Assembly: GCA_030427505.1 (NCBI GenBank)
Contig: JAUICH010000001.1
Location: 124,001 to 188,000, forward strand
Length of the DNA stretch: 64,000 nucleotides
Reading direction: 5' to 3'
Origin: Verrucomicrobiia bacterium
Lineage (GTDB): Bacteria > Verrucomicrobiota > Verrucomicrobiia > Verrucomicrobiales > DEV007
Shown here: positions 43,236-51,656 of the stretch, in pieces
Numbering within the stretch: the stretch's first letter is position 1
Layout: each line of letters begins with the position of its first letter
The notes under the pieces: generated by a model
What the model saw: the letters and a program-made list of their open reading frames with translations, nothing else
The model's database searches: none
Told to the model about the DNA's origin: nothing
Program-made: the position numbers and the translations under genes

Positions 43236-43639
43236 AGCTGCAGCTGTCTCTGCCAGAGCGTGCCGGGTTGATCTACACGGCGCCCGTCTTGGACGTGGTC
43301 ATCTTGCTGATGATCTTTTTCCTTCTGGCGTCCAATTTCGTGATCCGCTCCGGCATCGCGGTGGAGGAGCCGTTCTCCAGTTCCAACCTTCCAGCCGTTG
43401 CGCAGTCCCACCTCGTGACCCTGACGCCGGGGCCGACTGGAAAGATCTTCTTCAATGAAGACCAAGTGGATCTGGCGGAACTGACCGAACGGCTGCGGGC
43501 TTCTCCCGAAGAGATCCGCGCCGTCATTTTCCGCGCGGACCGGAACGCGGCGTTTGGCTCCGTGGTGGAAATTTCCAATCTGATCCTGGAGGAAGGGTTT
43601 GACCTCTACTATTCCGCCGGAGGGGATTCGGCGAACTGA
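43232..43639 (+). CDS. exbD: ExbD/TolR-family motor subunit, cluster C
   Basis: 135 residues. One membrane helix (PVLDVVILLMIFFLLASNFVI) with the Asp in APVLDVVILL. The periplasmic domain has VTLTPGPTGKIFFNEDQVDLAELTERLRASPEEIRAVIFRADRNAAFGSVVEISNLILEEGFDLYYS. Overlaps exbB by 4 bp and precedes the TonB-like gene by 12 bp. Confidence 0.92.
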   Translation: MKLQLSLPERAGLIYTAPVLDVVILLMIFFLLASNFVIRSGIAVEEPFSSSNLPAVAQSHLVTLTPGPTGKIFFNEDQVDLAELTERLRASPEEIRAVIFRADRNAAFGSVVEISNLILEEGFDLYYSAGGDSAN

Positions 43640-43651
43640 CGGCCGGCAGGT

Positions 43652-44410
43652 ATGGCGCGGGAAACACAGGAGCGAGAAGGACTCATTTTCCAGTGGCCCA
43701 AGGGAAAGAAAGTTCCGGGAGGCAAACTGGGGGGCTTCGTCTTTCTTTCCTTCGCTGGGCATGCCTTTGCCTTTTACCTGTTCCAGGTGGGATATCCACC
43801 TGTCGAGCGTGTGGAGCCGCTGCCGGACCGGGTTTTTGTTTTCAATCCCGCCGAACCCGCCACCCAGTCCCTGAACCGCGAAATCAACGATCGTCTCGCG
43901 TTTCTCCGGGCCCCGGGAGAAAGCACGGACACGCGAATCGAGATGCGGGATTTTTCCTCGTTGTTCCTGTTCCGGCCTTCCTTTCTCGACCGGGAGGTTG
44001 CGTTCCGGTCGCCGCCGCTGCCTCCCGTGGAGGCTCCGGAAGATGCCGTGCCCAGTCTTTCCGAGCCCCTGGCGTTTTTCCCGCCCGTTTCGAAAGCCGG
44101 GACCCTTCCGGTGGAGGAAGAGATGCCCACGCTTCAGACCATTTATTGGGAAATTGGTGGCGACTTGATGAGGAGAAAAATTCAGGGAGTGGAAACCCTG
44201 GAGAAGCATCTGGACGGCCTGGTTCCGGAGACACCGCTTCGTCTGCGAGTGGCTGTGGAAGCGAGTGGCGCCGTCCGTCAGGTGGAGCCAGTGACGGAAA
44301 CTTCCCTTCCCGATATCGAGTCCATTTTGGAGGCCGTTACCGAGTACCTGCGTTTCGAACCCGTGAGGGCGGAAGGACTGACCTGGGGATGGTTTGAAAT
44401 CCGCTCCTGA
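43652..44410 (+). CDS. TonB-like single-span protein, cluster C
   Basis: 252 residues. One membrane helix (about residues 29-47, GFVFLSFAGHAFAFYLFQV) preceded by a basic N-terminus, then about 200 periplasmic residues. It has no long Pro-rich linker. The last ~90 residues (LEKHLDGLVPETPLRLRVAVEASGAVRQVEPVTETSLPDIESILEAVTEYLRFEPVRAEGLTWGWFEI) follow the TonB C-terminal pattern loosely. The gene order exbB-exbD-TonB-like supports a transducer role. It is the most divergent of the three transducers in this window. Confidence 0.65.
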   Translation: MARETQEREGLIFQWPKGKKVPGGKLGGFVFLSFAGHAFAFYLFQVGYPPVERVEPLPDRVFVFNPAEPATQSLNREINDRLAFLRAPGESTDTRIEMRDFSSLFLFRPSFLDREVAFRSPPLPPVEAPEDAVPSLSEPLAFFPPVSKAGTLPVEEEMPTLQTIYWEIGGDLMRRKIQGVETLEKHLDGLVPETPLRLRVAVEASGAVRQVEPVTETSLPDIESILEAVTEYLRFEPVRAEGLTWGWFEIRS

Positions 44411-44432
44411 GCCGTGATAGACTGTTTCCGGA

Positions 44433-44672
44433 ATGATTCACCTGACCCTCACCCACCTCATCCTGGTTTACCTGGTGTTGATCTTGGGGGTTCTGTTTTG
44501 CGTCTGGGTCAGCGGAGAAATTTTGCGGAGCCGGCGGGAACGCCAAATGCGTAAGAACTACGTCATCTGCGGAATCTGCGATCACATCTACGAAGACCGG
44601 ACGGGCAAAACCCTTCTCACTTGCCCGCGCTGCGGGGCGCTCAACGAGCGCGGTAAGGTCCGGGAAATCTGA
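44433..44672 (+). CDS. Small membrane protein with a zinc-ribbon tail
   Basis: 79 residues. One membrane helix (THLILVYLVLILGVLFCVWVSGEIL), then a basic linker (RSRRERQMRKN) and a cytoplasmic zinc ribbon: CGICDHIYEDRTGKTLLTCPRCG, four cysteines in CxxC pairs. It is likely to be real because the ribbon is intact and the composition is sensible. The role is unknown. It follows the TonB-like gene by 22 bp on the same strand and may belong to cluster C. Short membrane-plus-ribbon proteins are often accessory factors of envelope complexes. Confidence 0.7.
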   Translation: MIHLTLTHLILVYLVLILGVLFCVWVSGEILRSRRERQMRKNYVICGICDHIYEDRTGKTLLTCPRCGALNERGKVREI

Positions 44673-44768
44673 ATCGTCAGCCGGTCTTGGCAAGGCGTTG
44701 ATTATGGCCTTGCAAAGCGATACAAGCACGGTGAGTTTAGCGCCTTTATCCGGCAACTTGCATAGAGA

Positions 44769-46016
44769 ATGGAGCGAAGAGTCGTCATAACGGGGATGGG
44801 AATCCTCTCTCCGATCGGGAATGATCTGGAGACGTTTTGGTCAAATTTGGTCGCGGGAAAGAGTGGCATCAGGAAGATTGCCTCTTTCGATACCACCGAT
44901 TACGACTGCAAGATCGGGGGGGAAGTCCTCGATTTTGAACCTGTCCAGTACTTCAAAAATCCTAAGGATGCCCGGCGCACGGATCGCTTCGTGCAGATGG
45001 GCATGGCCGCTTCCAAGATGGCCCTGGAAGACTCCGGCATGGATTTGGAGACGGAAGACCGGGACCGGATCGGGGTCATGGTCGGCAGCGGCATCGGGGG
45101 CCTGCACACCTTGGAAGCCCAGCACGGCACCTTGGTGAAGCGCGGTCCTTCCCGGGTCTCGCCTTTCACGATCCCGATGATGATCAGCAACATCGCCAGC
45201 GGGATCATTTCCATGGAGTTCGACCTTCGCGGACCGAACATGTGCATCGTGACCGCCTGCGCCACGGCGAATCAGAACATCGGGGAAGCCTGGCGGATGA
45301 TTAAGTTTGGCGACGCGGATGCCTTTATCGCCGGCGGCGCGGAAGCTTCGATCGCGCCGATGGGGCTTTCCGGTTTCGGAAACATGAAAGCGCTCAGTCT
45401 GCGCAATGACGAACCGGAGCGAGCCTCGCGTCCCTTCGACACGGGCCGGGACGGTTTTGTCATGGGCGAAGGCGCGGGCGTGGTCGTGATTGAGGAACTG
45501 GAGCACGCCCGCAAACGGGGCGCGCATATCTATTGTGAACTGACGGGTTACGGCGCCACGGCGGATGCCCATCACCTGACCGCGCCGCACCCGGAAGGCA
45601 TTGGCGCGGCTCGCTGCATGGCCATCTCCATGAAGCACGCCAAGGTGAATCCGGAGGACGTGGATTACGTGAACGCTCACGCCACCTCCACGGGTCTGGG
45701 AGACATCTGTGAGACCAAAGCCATCAAGAGCGCGCTGGGCGACCGGGCGAAAAACGGCCTGGTGGTCAGCTCCACGAAGTCCATGACGGGTCACCTCCTG
45801 GGCGCCGCCGGTGGGGTGGAACTGGCGGCTTCGGTGAAAGCCATTACCGACAGCGTGGTGCCGCCGACCATTAACCTGGAAGATCCCGATCCGCAATGCG
45901 ACCTGGACTACGTGCCCAACGAGGCGCGGGAAATGAAAGTCCGGCACGCCATGAGCAACTCCTTCGGCTTCGGCGGGCACAACGCCTGCCTGCTCGTCAG
46001 CCGCTTCGACGATTGA
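44769..46016 (+). CDS. fabF: 3-oxoacyl-ACP synthase II
   Basis: 415 residues. It elongates fatty acids by condensing malonyl-ACP with acyl-ACP. The catalytic triad Cys-His-His is visible: VTACATANQNIG (Cys), VNAHATSTGLGD (first His) and KSMTGHLLGAAGG (second His). The start RRVVITGMGILSPIGND is typical. No acpP or fabG is adjacent, so it is a stand-alone gene. It ends 25 bp before the stop of the convergent apt gene. Confidence 0.96.
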   Translation: MERRVVITGMGILSPIGNDLETFWSNLVAGKSGIRKIASFDTTDYDCKIGGEVLDFEPVQYFKNPKDARRTDRFVQMGMAASKMALEDSGMDLETEDRDRIGVMVGSGIGGLHTLEAQHGTLVKRGPSRVSPFTIPMMISNIASGIISMEFDLRGPNMCIVTACATANQNIGEAWRMIKFGDADAFIAGGAEASIAPMGLSGFGNMKALSLRNDEPERASRPFDTGRDGFVMGEGAGVVVIEELEHARKRGAHIYCELTGYGATADAHHLTAPHPEGIGAARCMAISMKHAKVNPEDVDYVNAHATSTGLGDICETKAIKSALGDRAKNGLVVSSTKSMTGHLLGAAGGVELAASVKAITDSVVPPTINLEDPDPQCDLDYVPNEAREMKVRHAMSNSFGFGGHNACLLVSRFDD

Positions 46017-46041
46017 AGCGGCTCAGCCGCTCCCGGCTGGC

Positions 46042-46635
46042 TCAGTACTTAAGAATTGAAGTGACCGGAATGCCCGAGTTCAGGGCTTTCCGGCCATCCA
46101 GGAAGGACAGTTCGATCAGGAAGGCGGCGCCGATGATGTTGCCGCCCAGTTTCTGGATCAAGTGGATCGCCGCCGCGGCCGTGCCGCCCGTGGCCAGGAG
46201 ATCGTCCACCAGCAGGATATTTTCGCCATCGGCAATGGCGTCGTCGTGAATCTGTATTTCCGCTTCGCCGTACTCCAGCGCGTAGCGGACGCTCTCCGTG
46301 GTGTGCGGCAGCTTGCCCGCCTTGCGGATGGGGATGAAGCCCGCGCCCAGCCGGTCCGCCACGGCGGCTCCGAAGATAAACCCGCGGGCGTCGATGCCTG
46401 CCACCTTGTCCACCTTTTGGCCCTGCGCGGTTTCTGACAGGGCCTCCAGGGCCAGTTTCAGAAGAGGTCCGTCCGAGAGTATGGGCGTGATGTCTTTGAA
46501 AATGATGCCCGGCTTGGGGAAATCCGGAATATCCCGGACCGCGCCATAGAGTTTCTGGATGGATTCTTCGTGCACGGTTTGGAATCTGGGCGCATCGCCG
46601 GGGAGGGTCAACCCGTTCTGAAAGGCGCGCGCCAT
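46042..46635 (-). CDS. apt: Adenine phosphoribosyltransferase
   Basis: 197 residues from the ATG at 46635 (an upstream in-frame start at 46686 is unlikely to be used). It makes AMP from adenine and PRPP. Seen: the start VRDIPDFPKPGIIFKDITPIL, the DARGFIFG adenine-side motif, and the PRPP motif ILLVDDLLATGGTAAAA. The N-terminal 25 residues are a slight extension. Convergent with fabF. Confidence 0.96.
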   Translation of the reverse strand: MARAFQNGLTLPGDAPRFQTVHEESIQKLYGAVRDIPDFPKPGIIFKDITPILSDGPLLKLALEALSETAQGQKVDKVAGIDARGFIFGAAVADRLGAGFIPIRKAGKLPHTTESVRYALEYGEAEIQIHDDAIADGENILLVDDLLATGGTAAAAIHLIQKLGGNIIGAAFLIELSFLDGRKALNSGIPVTSILKY

Positions 46636-46712
46636 TTGAAATAAGGCCCTACGTCCCGTAAGATAGCCGTTCCCACCGCGGTCCATTCCATGGAGAGCGC
46701 CGCGCTAATCAC

Positions 46713-47504
46713 ATGGACAAGGTATTACTGACGTTTTCGACCCTCTGCTTTCTGGGCGGCTTTATCTATGCCGTCCTGATTTTGCGGTCGGAAAAACACC
46801 AGCCTTCCCTTGCGAACCTGGCGGTGATTGCGCTGGGCTTCTTTTTGCAGTCGTGGGCGCTTTTCATTCGGGGCGAACTGCACGGGCGCTGCCCGATCAC
46901 GAATTTCTGGGAGATCCTGGTGTTCTTTTGCTGGTGCATGGTGCTGCTCTACCTGCTCCTGGGCCGGGCGTTCCGTCTTTCGCTACTGGGCGTCTTTACG
47001 TCGCCTATTGTCTTCATCGTCCAGACCTTGGCCACGCTGGGGCTCTGGATGGGGAATGACGTGCCCAAGCCCAAAGCTCACGTCGACCCTTGGTTCGAGT
47101 TGCACGCCTCGGTTTCCTTTCTCGCCTACGGCGCCTTCGCCCTGGCCTGCGTGGCGGGATGCATGTACCTGGTGCAGGATCGCCTCCTTAAGGAGCACCA
47201 TCTGAACACGCTTTTTTACAACCTGCCACCTATTCAAAACCTCTCGATGGCGATCTTCCGTCTCATCGCCATTGGCGTGGTCTTGCTGACCGTGGGAATG
47301 GCGGCGGCCTTTTTGATGGAAGAACGCCCCACCATGGTGCATACCGGCCTTTCTTTTCTGGTTTGGATCGCTTACCTGGCCCTCGCCGTGGTTCATCTCA
47401 CGCGCGGGCTCGGTTCGAAAAAGCTGGCCGGGAGCGCCGTCGCTGCTTTTCTGCTGCCCTTGATTACCCTGCTGATTTTCGCCAGTTACAAACAACCCCA
47501 GTAG
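46713..47504 (+). CDS. hemX: HemX / CcsA-like cytochrome c assembly protein
   Basis: 263 residues with about seven or eight hydrophobic segments. It has the CcsA/HemX pattern: GRCPITNFWEILVFFCW (with a WEIL motif), VDPWFELHASVSFLAYGAFALACVAG, and a later FLMEERPTM. Key His residues in the WFELHAS stretch would bind haem. It lies 25 bp before hemA in the haem operon, where HemX homologues are thought to control HemA levels or haem delivery to cytochromes. Function by position and family. Confidence 0.85.
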   Translation: MDKVLLTFSTLCFLGGFIYAVLILRSEKHQPSLANLAVIALGFFLQSWALFIRGELHGRCPITNFWEILVFFCWCMVLLYLLLGRAFRLSLLGVFTSPIVFIVQTLATLGLWMGNDVPKPKAHVDPWFELHASVSFLAYGAFALACVAGCMYLVQDRLLKEHHLNTLFYNLPPIQNLSMAIFRLIAIGVVLLTVGMAAAFLMEERPTMVHTGLSFLVWIAYLALAVVHLTRGLGSKKLAGSAVAAFLLPLITLLIFASYKQPQ

Positions 47505-47528
47505 ATAACCCCTTTTGGAATTCGTCAG

Positions 47529-48620
47529 GTGAGTCTGGTCTGCCTTGGCATCAATCATACGACGGCGCCCGTGGAGGTGCGGGAACGTTTTGCGTTCGCG
47601 CCTCACGAGTTGCGCTTGGCCTTGCAGGAAGTCCGCGACCTGGAAGCCATCGATGAAACCGTCATCCTTTCCACCTGCAACCGGGTGGAGATCTACGCCA
47701 AGGCCAAGGGGCCGGAGAGCGCCTTTTCCGCGCTGTCGGACTACCTGGCCCGGCACTTCAAGCTGGAGAAGATCGATGACGTGGACTTTTACCACCTGGT
47801 GGGAGAAGAGGCGGCCCGTCACCTCTTCCGCGTGGCGAGCGGCCTGGACTCCATGGTGCTGGGGGAGACGGAAATTTTTGGGCAGGTCAAGAAAGCCTAC
47901 TCGGAGTCCCATCAGGCGGGCGTCACTTCGCGGGTGTTGAACAAGCTGTTTCAACATTCCTTCCAGATCGCGAAGCTGGTGCGGACGAATACCCACATCA
48001 CGCGGGGTTCCACTTCCGTGGGTTCCGTGGCGGTGGATCTGGCGGGTAAGATCTTTGGCGACTTGAGTGGCTGCCAGGTGATGATCGTCGGCGCGGGGGA
48101 AATGAGCCGCACCACGGCCAAGAGCCTGCTCTCCCGCGGGGCGCACAGCATCATTGTTTCCAATCGCTCCTACGACAAAGCGCTGGAGCTGGCCCAGGAA
48201 ATGGACGGCCGGGCCGTAACGTTCGACCAATGGGAGAGCGCCATCCGCGAGGTCGATATCATCATCACTTCCACCTCCGCGCCTCATACCATCATGCACC
48301 GGGATATGATCGGAGGCGCCATGAAGAAACGCCGGGGCCGGCCGCTTTTCCTGATCGACATCGCCGTGCCCCGGGACGTGGATGCCAACGTCAACGACTT
48401 GGACAGCGTGTATCTCTACGACATCGATGCGCTTCAAAAAATCGCGGACGATGCCCGGGAAGAGCGGGAAAAGCAGATTGCCATTTGCGATCAGGTCATC
48501 AGTGAGTTTATCGAAGAGCGCGGTATCGGCGTGTTGCAGCCTGAGTCCGGTCTCAAACCGGAAAAGGAAAAGGCCCCGGAATTTCCCGGCAAACCGTCCA
48601 AGCCGCTGACCAATCCATGA
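47529..48620 (+). CDS. hemA: Glutamyl-tRNA reductase
   Basis: 363 residues from a GTG at 47529 (MSLVCLGINHTTAPV...). It starts tetrapyrrole synthesis by reducing glutamyl-tRNA to glutamate-1-semialdehyde. Seen: the catalytic Cys in ILSTCNRVEIYA, the tRNA-binding helix HLFRVASGLDSMVLGETEIFGQVK, and the NADPH motif VMIVGAGEMSRTTAK. It is shorter than the ~420-residue E. coli enzyme mostly at the C-terminal dimer part. The stop overlaps hemC by 4 bp (ATGA). Confidence 0.96.
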   Translation: MSLVCLGINHTTAPVEVRERFAFAPHELRLALQEVRDLEAIDETVILSTCNRVEIYAKAKGPESAFSALSDYLARHFKLEKIDDVDFYHLVGEEAARHLFRVASGLDSMVLGETEIFGQVKKAYSESHQAGVTSRVLNKLFQHSFQIAKLVRTNTHITRGSTSVGSVAVDLAGKIFGDLSGCQVMIVGAGEMSRTTAKSLLSRGAHSIIVSNRSYDKALELAQEMDGRAVTFDQWESAIREVDIIITSTSAPHTIMHRDMIGGAMKKRRGRPLFLIDIAVPRDVDANVNDLDSVYLYDIDALQKIADDAREEREKQIAICDQVISEFIEERGIGVLQPESGLKPEKEKAPEFPGKPSKPLTNP

Positions 48621-49606
48621 TCCGTCCCCAGAACCCAACCCCTCTCGTCCTGGGGACGCGCGGCTCAGACTTGGCGCTGGCGCAGGCCCATACCGTCCGG
48701 GACCGTCTGCTCGAAGCCGTTGAGGGCCTTGAGGTGGAAATCCACATCATCAAGACCGCCGGGGACAAGCGCCCGGACTTGAAGTTGTCGGAATTCAGCC
48801 AGGCGGATACCCCTGGCGGACCGGTCGTGGACAAAGGCATCTTCACCAAGGAACTGGAAGAAGCCCTGGCGCGGAAGGAGATAGACTTCGCCGTCCACAG
48901 CCTGAAAGACGTGCCTACGGAACTGGCGCCCGAATTCCAGATTGCCGCGACCCTGGAGCGGGCGCCGATTGAGGATGTGCTGCTTACTAGGGATGAGGCC
49001 ATTTCCAGCATTGCCGATCTGCCGGAGGGCGCCTGCGTGGCGACCAGCAGCGTGCGCCGGGCCAGCCTGCTGCGGTGGCTGCGGCCGGACCTGCGGGTGG
49101 AAGATATCCGGGGCAACGTGCCGACGCGGATCGGAAAGCTCGTCCAGCGGGAGGACTGGCACGCCATCATTCTGGCCCGGGCCGGCTTGCTTCGCCTGGG
49201 CTATTTGGACGCGGGAATACGCAAAGGTATTCTGAACCACCAGGGCCAGACGGTGTTCTTCAGCACGCTGGATCCGGAAACCTTCCTGCCCGCCTCCGGC
49301 CAGGGCGCCATTGCACTGGAAGCCCGCGGCGATGACGAGGAAACGCTCGGGGTGATATCCCAAGTCAGTCACGAACCGACTTTTCAAAGGGTGTCCGCTG
49401 AGCGGGCCCTGCTGGACCTCCTGGATGCGGGCTGCCAGACCCCCATTGGCGTCTTGACTTGGCACGAGGGCGAAGCGCTTCACATGAAAGCCCTGGTTTT
49501 TGACGAAACCGATTTGGGCGCGCCCCCGAAAAAAGGACAGGTCAGCGGAAAGGCCGCCGAACCCCGGTCCGTGGCGGAAGCAATGATGAAGGAACTTTAT
49601 GGCTGA
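48617..49606 (+). CDS. hemC: Porphobilinogen deaminase (hydroxymethylbilane synthase)
   Basis: 329 residues. It links four porphobilinogens using a dipyrromethane cofactor on Cys in LDAGCQTPIGV. Seen: LVLGTRGSDLALAQA, the DKGIFTKELEEAL and HSLKDVPTE motifs (substrate Asp), and ATSSVRRASLLRWLRPDLRVEDIRGNVPTRI. Typical length. It overlaps hemA by 4 bp and cobA-hemD by 8 bp. Confidence 0.96.
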   Translation: MIRPQNPTPLVLGTRGSDLALAQAHTVRDRLLEAVEGLEVEIHIIKTAGDKRPDLKLSEFSQADTPGGPVVDKGIFTKELEEALARKEIDFAVHSLKDVPTELAPEFQIAATLERAPIEDVLLTRDEAISSIADLPEGACVATSSVRRASLLRWLRPDLRVEDIRGNVPTRIGKLVQREDWHAIILARAGLLRLGYLDAGIRKGILNHQGQTVFFSTLDPETFLPASGQGAIALEARGDDEETLGVISQVSHEPTFQRVSAERALLDLLDAGCQTPIGVLTWHEGEALHMKALVFDETDLGAPPKKGQVSGKAAEPRSVAEAMMKELYG

Positions 49607-51152
49607 GAAGAAAGAGAAACCCAAGACCGCCACGGGCCGGGTCTATTTGGTCGGCGCCGGACCGGGCGACCCCGGATTGCTCACCGTTCGGGGCCGCGAG
49701 TGTCTGGAAGTCGCGGACGTGGTGGTTTACGACTACCTCTCGAACAATCAGCTGCTGACGTACGCGCGTCCGGACGCCGAGCGAATATACGCGGGCAAGA
49801 AGTCCAAGGACCACACCCTGACCCAGGACCAGATCAACCAGCTCCTGATCGACAAAGCGCGGGAAGGCAAGATCGTGACCCGCCTGAAGGGGGGCGACCC
49901 GATGATCTTCGGACGGGGCGGAGAGGAAGCCGAGCGCCTGGAGGCCGCTGGTGTGCCCTATGAGATGGTTCCCGGCATCAGTTCCGCCATCGCGGGTCCG
50001 GCCTACGCGGGCATTCCCGTCACGCACCGGGAGTTCAATTCCCAGCTCACGATTTTTACCGGTCACGAAGATCCCACCAAGGGCGAGTCCTCCATCGACT
50101 ACCAGAAGCTGGCGCAGACCGACGGCGTCAAAGTCATGCTTATGGGCGTGGAGCGGTTGCGCGTGATCCGCGACCAGTTGCTGAAACATGGGGCCACCGC
50201 GGACCTGCCCGTGGCGCTGGTGCGCTGGGCGACCACGGGCAACCAGGAAACCCTGGTGGGCACCCTGGACGACATAGCGGAAAAAGTGGCGGAAACCGGT
50301 TTCAAAGCTCCCGCCGTGGCGGTCTTTGGCGGGGTCGTAAAACTCCGCGACCGTCTGAACTGGTTCGAGCGCCGGCCTCTGTTCGGAAAACGCATCGTGG
50401 TCACCCGTACCCGCCAGCAGGCCGGGGTGCTAAGCCGTCAGCTCCGCGATCTGGGCGCGGATGTGTATGAACTTCCCACCATCCGCATAGCGCCGCCGGA
50501 AAACGAGATGGCTTTCGCGCAACTAGTCCAAGACGCGCATCGCTATGACTGGCTGATCTTTACCTCACCCAACGGCGTGGACCGGTTTTTCGAGGTGTTC
50601 TTCAAGCTGTACAGCGACCTGCGGGAGATCGGCGGAGTGAAAGTCGCCGCCATTGGTCCGGGTACGGCCCAGAAGGTGAAGGAATATCACTTGGGCGTCG
50701 ACCTCATGCCAAAGGTGTCGGTGGCGGAGTCATTGGCCGAAGCGATAAAGGATGAGGTGGGCAGCGTGGATAACTTGACCATGCTCTGGGTGCGGGCGGA
50801 ATCCGCCCGCCGGGTGCTGGCGGATACCCTGAACTCCGCCGGGGCCATTCTGGACGAAGCAGTGGCTTACCGCACTATTCCGGAAACCGAAGACCTGACC
50901 GGAGCGGTGGAACGCTTCCGCACGGAAGGCGCGGATGTCATTACCTTTACCAGTTCCTCCACCGTGGAGTGTTTCCTGGATTTGGGATTGCCTCTGCCGG
51001 AGGGACTTAAAATCGCGAGCATCGGACCGATTACTTCAGCCACGCTGAAGGAACGGGGCCTGCCGATCCACATCGAAGCCCGGGAACACAACATTCCTGG
51101 CTTGGTGGAAGCCATCCGGGAGCACTTCGAGGCGGCTCCCAAGTCCCGTTAG
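49599..51152 (+). CDS. Uroporphyrinogen-III C-methyltransferase fused to uroporphyrinogen-III synthase
   Basis: 517 residues. Residues about 15-255 are CobA/SUMT (SAM methyltransferase): GRVYLVGAGPGDPGLLT, VVVYDYLSNNQLL, RLKGGDPMIFGRGGEEAE, and MLMGVERL. Residues about 265-515 are HemD: RIVVTRTRQQAGVLSRQLRDLGADVYELPTIRI, then IFTSPNGVDRFFEVFF, and a final VITFTSSSTVECFLD...IGPITSATLKERG. The fusion joins the ring-closing step to the first step toward sirohaem and cobalamin. Overlaps hemC by 8 bp. Confidence 0.95.
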   Translation: MAEKKEKPKTATGRVYLVGAGPGDPGLLTVRGRECLEVADVVVYDYLSNNQLLTYARPDAERIYAGKKSKDHTLTQDQINQLLIDKAREGKIVTRLKGGDPMIFGRGGEEAERLEAAGVPYEMVPGISSAIAGPAYAGIPVTHREFNSQLTIFTGHEDPTKGESSIDYQKLAQTDGVKVMLMGVERLRVIRDQLLKHGATADLPVALVRWATTGNQETLVGTLDDIAEKVAETGFKAPAVAVFGGVVKLRDRLNWFERRPLFGKRIVVTRTRQQAGVLSRQLRDLGADVYELPTIRIAPPENEMAFAQLVQDAHRYDWLIFTSPNGVDRFFEVFFKLYSDLREIGGVKVAAIGPGTAQKVKEYHLGVDLMPKVSVAESLAEAIKDEVGSVDNLTMLWVRAESARRVLADTLNSAGAILDEAVAYRTIPETEDLTGAVERFRTEGADVITFTSSSTVECFLDLGLPLPEGLKIASIGPITSATLKERGLPIHIEAREHNIPGLVEAIREHFEAAPKSR

Positions 51153-51179
51153 CCGCCAAGACCGGACAGCCTTAAAATA

Positions 51180-51209
51180 AGAACGCCGCCCGGTGAGGAG
51201 CGGCGTTTC
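51180..51209. terminator. Bidirectional terminator between cobA-hemD and rpsU
   Basis: Stem AACGCCGC (51182-51189) / GCGGCGTT (51200-51207), loop of ten. On the plus strand it ends in TTT; on the minus strand it ends in TTCTTATTTT. It separates the converging genes at 51152 and 51266. Confidence 0.75.
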
Positions 51210-51265
51210 ACTTTCCGGAGAAAGTTGGAAAGGGGGGAATATTGGGGAAAACGGAGCGCCTGAAC

Positions 51266-51493
51266 TCAGGCGTTGGATTCTTCCGTTTTGGGGTCTTCCT
51301 GCAGGGTGAAGCGGAACTTCATGCGGTTGCGCTTTGCGGCGGCGCGGGCCTTGCGCTTGGTGCGCTGGGTTGGCGTCTCGAAAGAACGCAAGCGGCGCAT
51401 TTCTTCCAAAATTCCTTCGGACTCCAGCTTGTTCTTCAGACGCTTCAGGGCGCGGTCGATGGACTCGCCTTTTTTTACGGTTACCTCCGGCAT
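51266..51493 (-). CDS. rpsU: 30S ribosomal protein S21
   Basis: 75 residues. bS21 pattern: PEVTVKKGESIDRALKRLKNKLESEGILEEMRRLRSFETPTQRTKRKARAAAKRNRM. It helps start translation on the 30S subunit. The acidic C-terminal end (EDPKTEESNA) is a little longer than in E. coli. It is monocistronic, in the 5.4-kb gap between convergent hem genes and the sec operon, with an AT-rich promoter upstream. Confidence 0.97.
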   Translation of the reverse strand: MPEVTVKKGESIDRALKRLKNKLESEGILEEMRRLRSFETPTQRTKRKARAAAKRNRMKFRFTLQEDPKTEESNA

Positions 51494-51656
51494 ACCTTCT
51501 TAACTTACCTTTCCGATTTATTTTTCCGTTAAATCCTTCCAAACCCTATGGAAGGGGCGGGAAGTTAGACGCACTTTGCCGGTGCGTCAACCGGGACTGG
51601 GATCAATTCTGAGAGCCCTGAAATGGGGGAATACGAATATTTCTCCCTATCTTCCC

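Noticed and set aside
46983-48638. 551-codon minus-strand frame opposite hemX and hemA
   Set aside because: Antisense to HemA with intact catalytic motifs.
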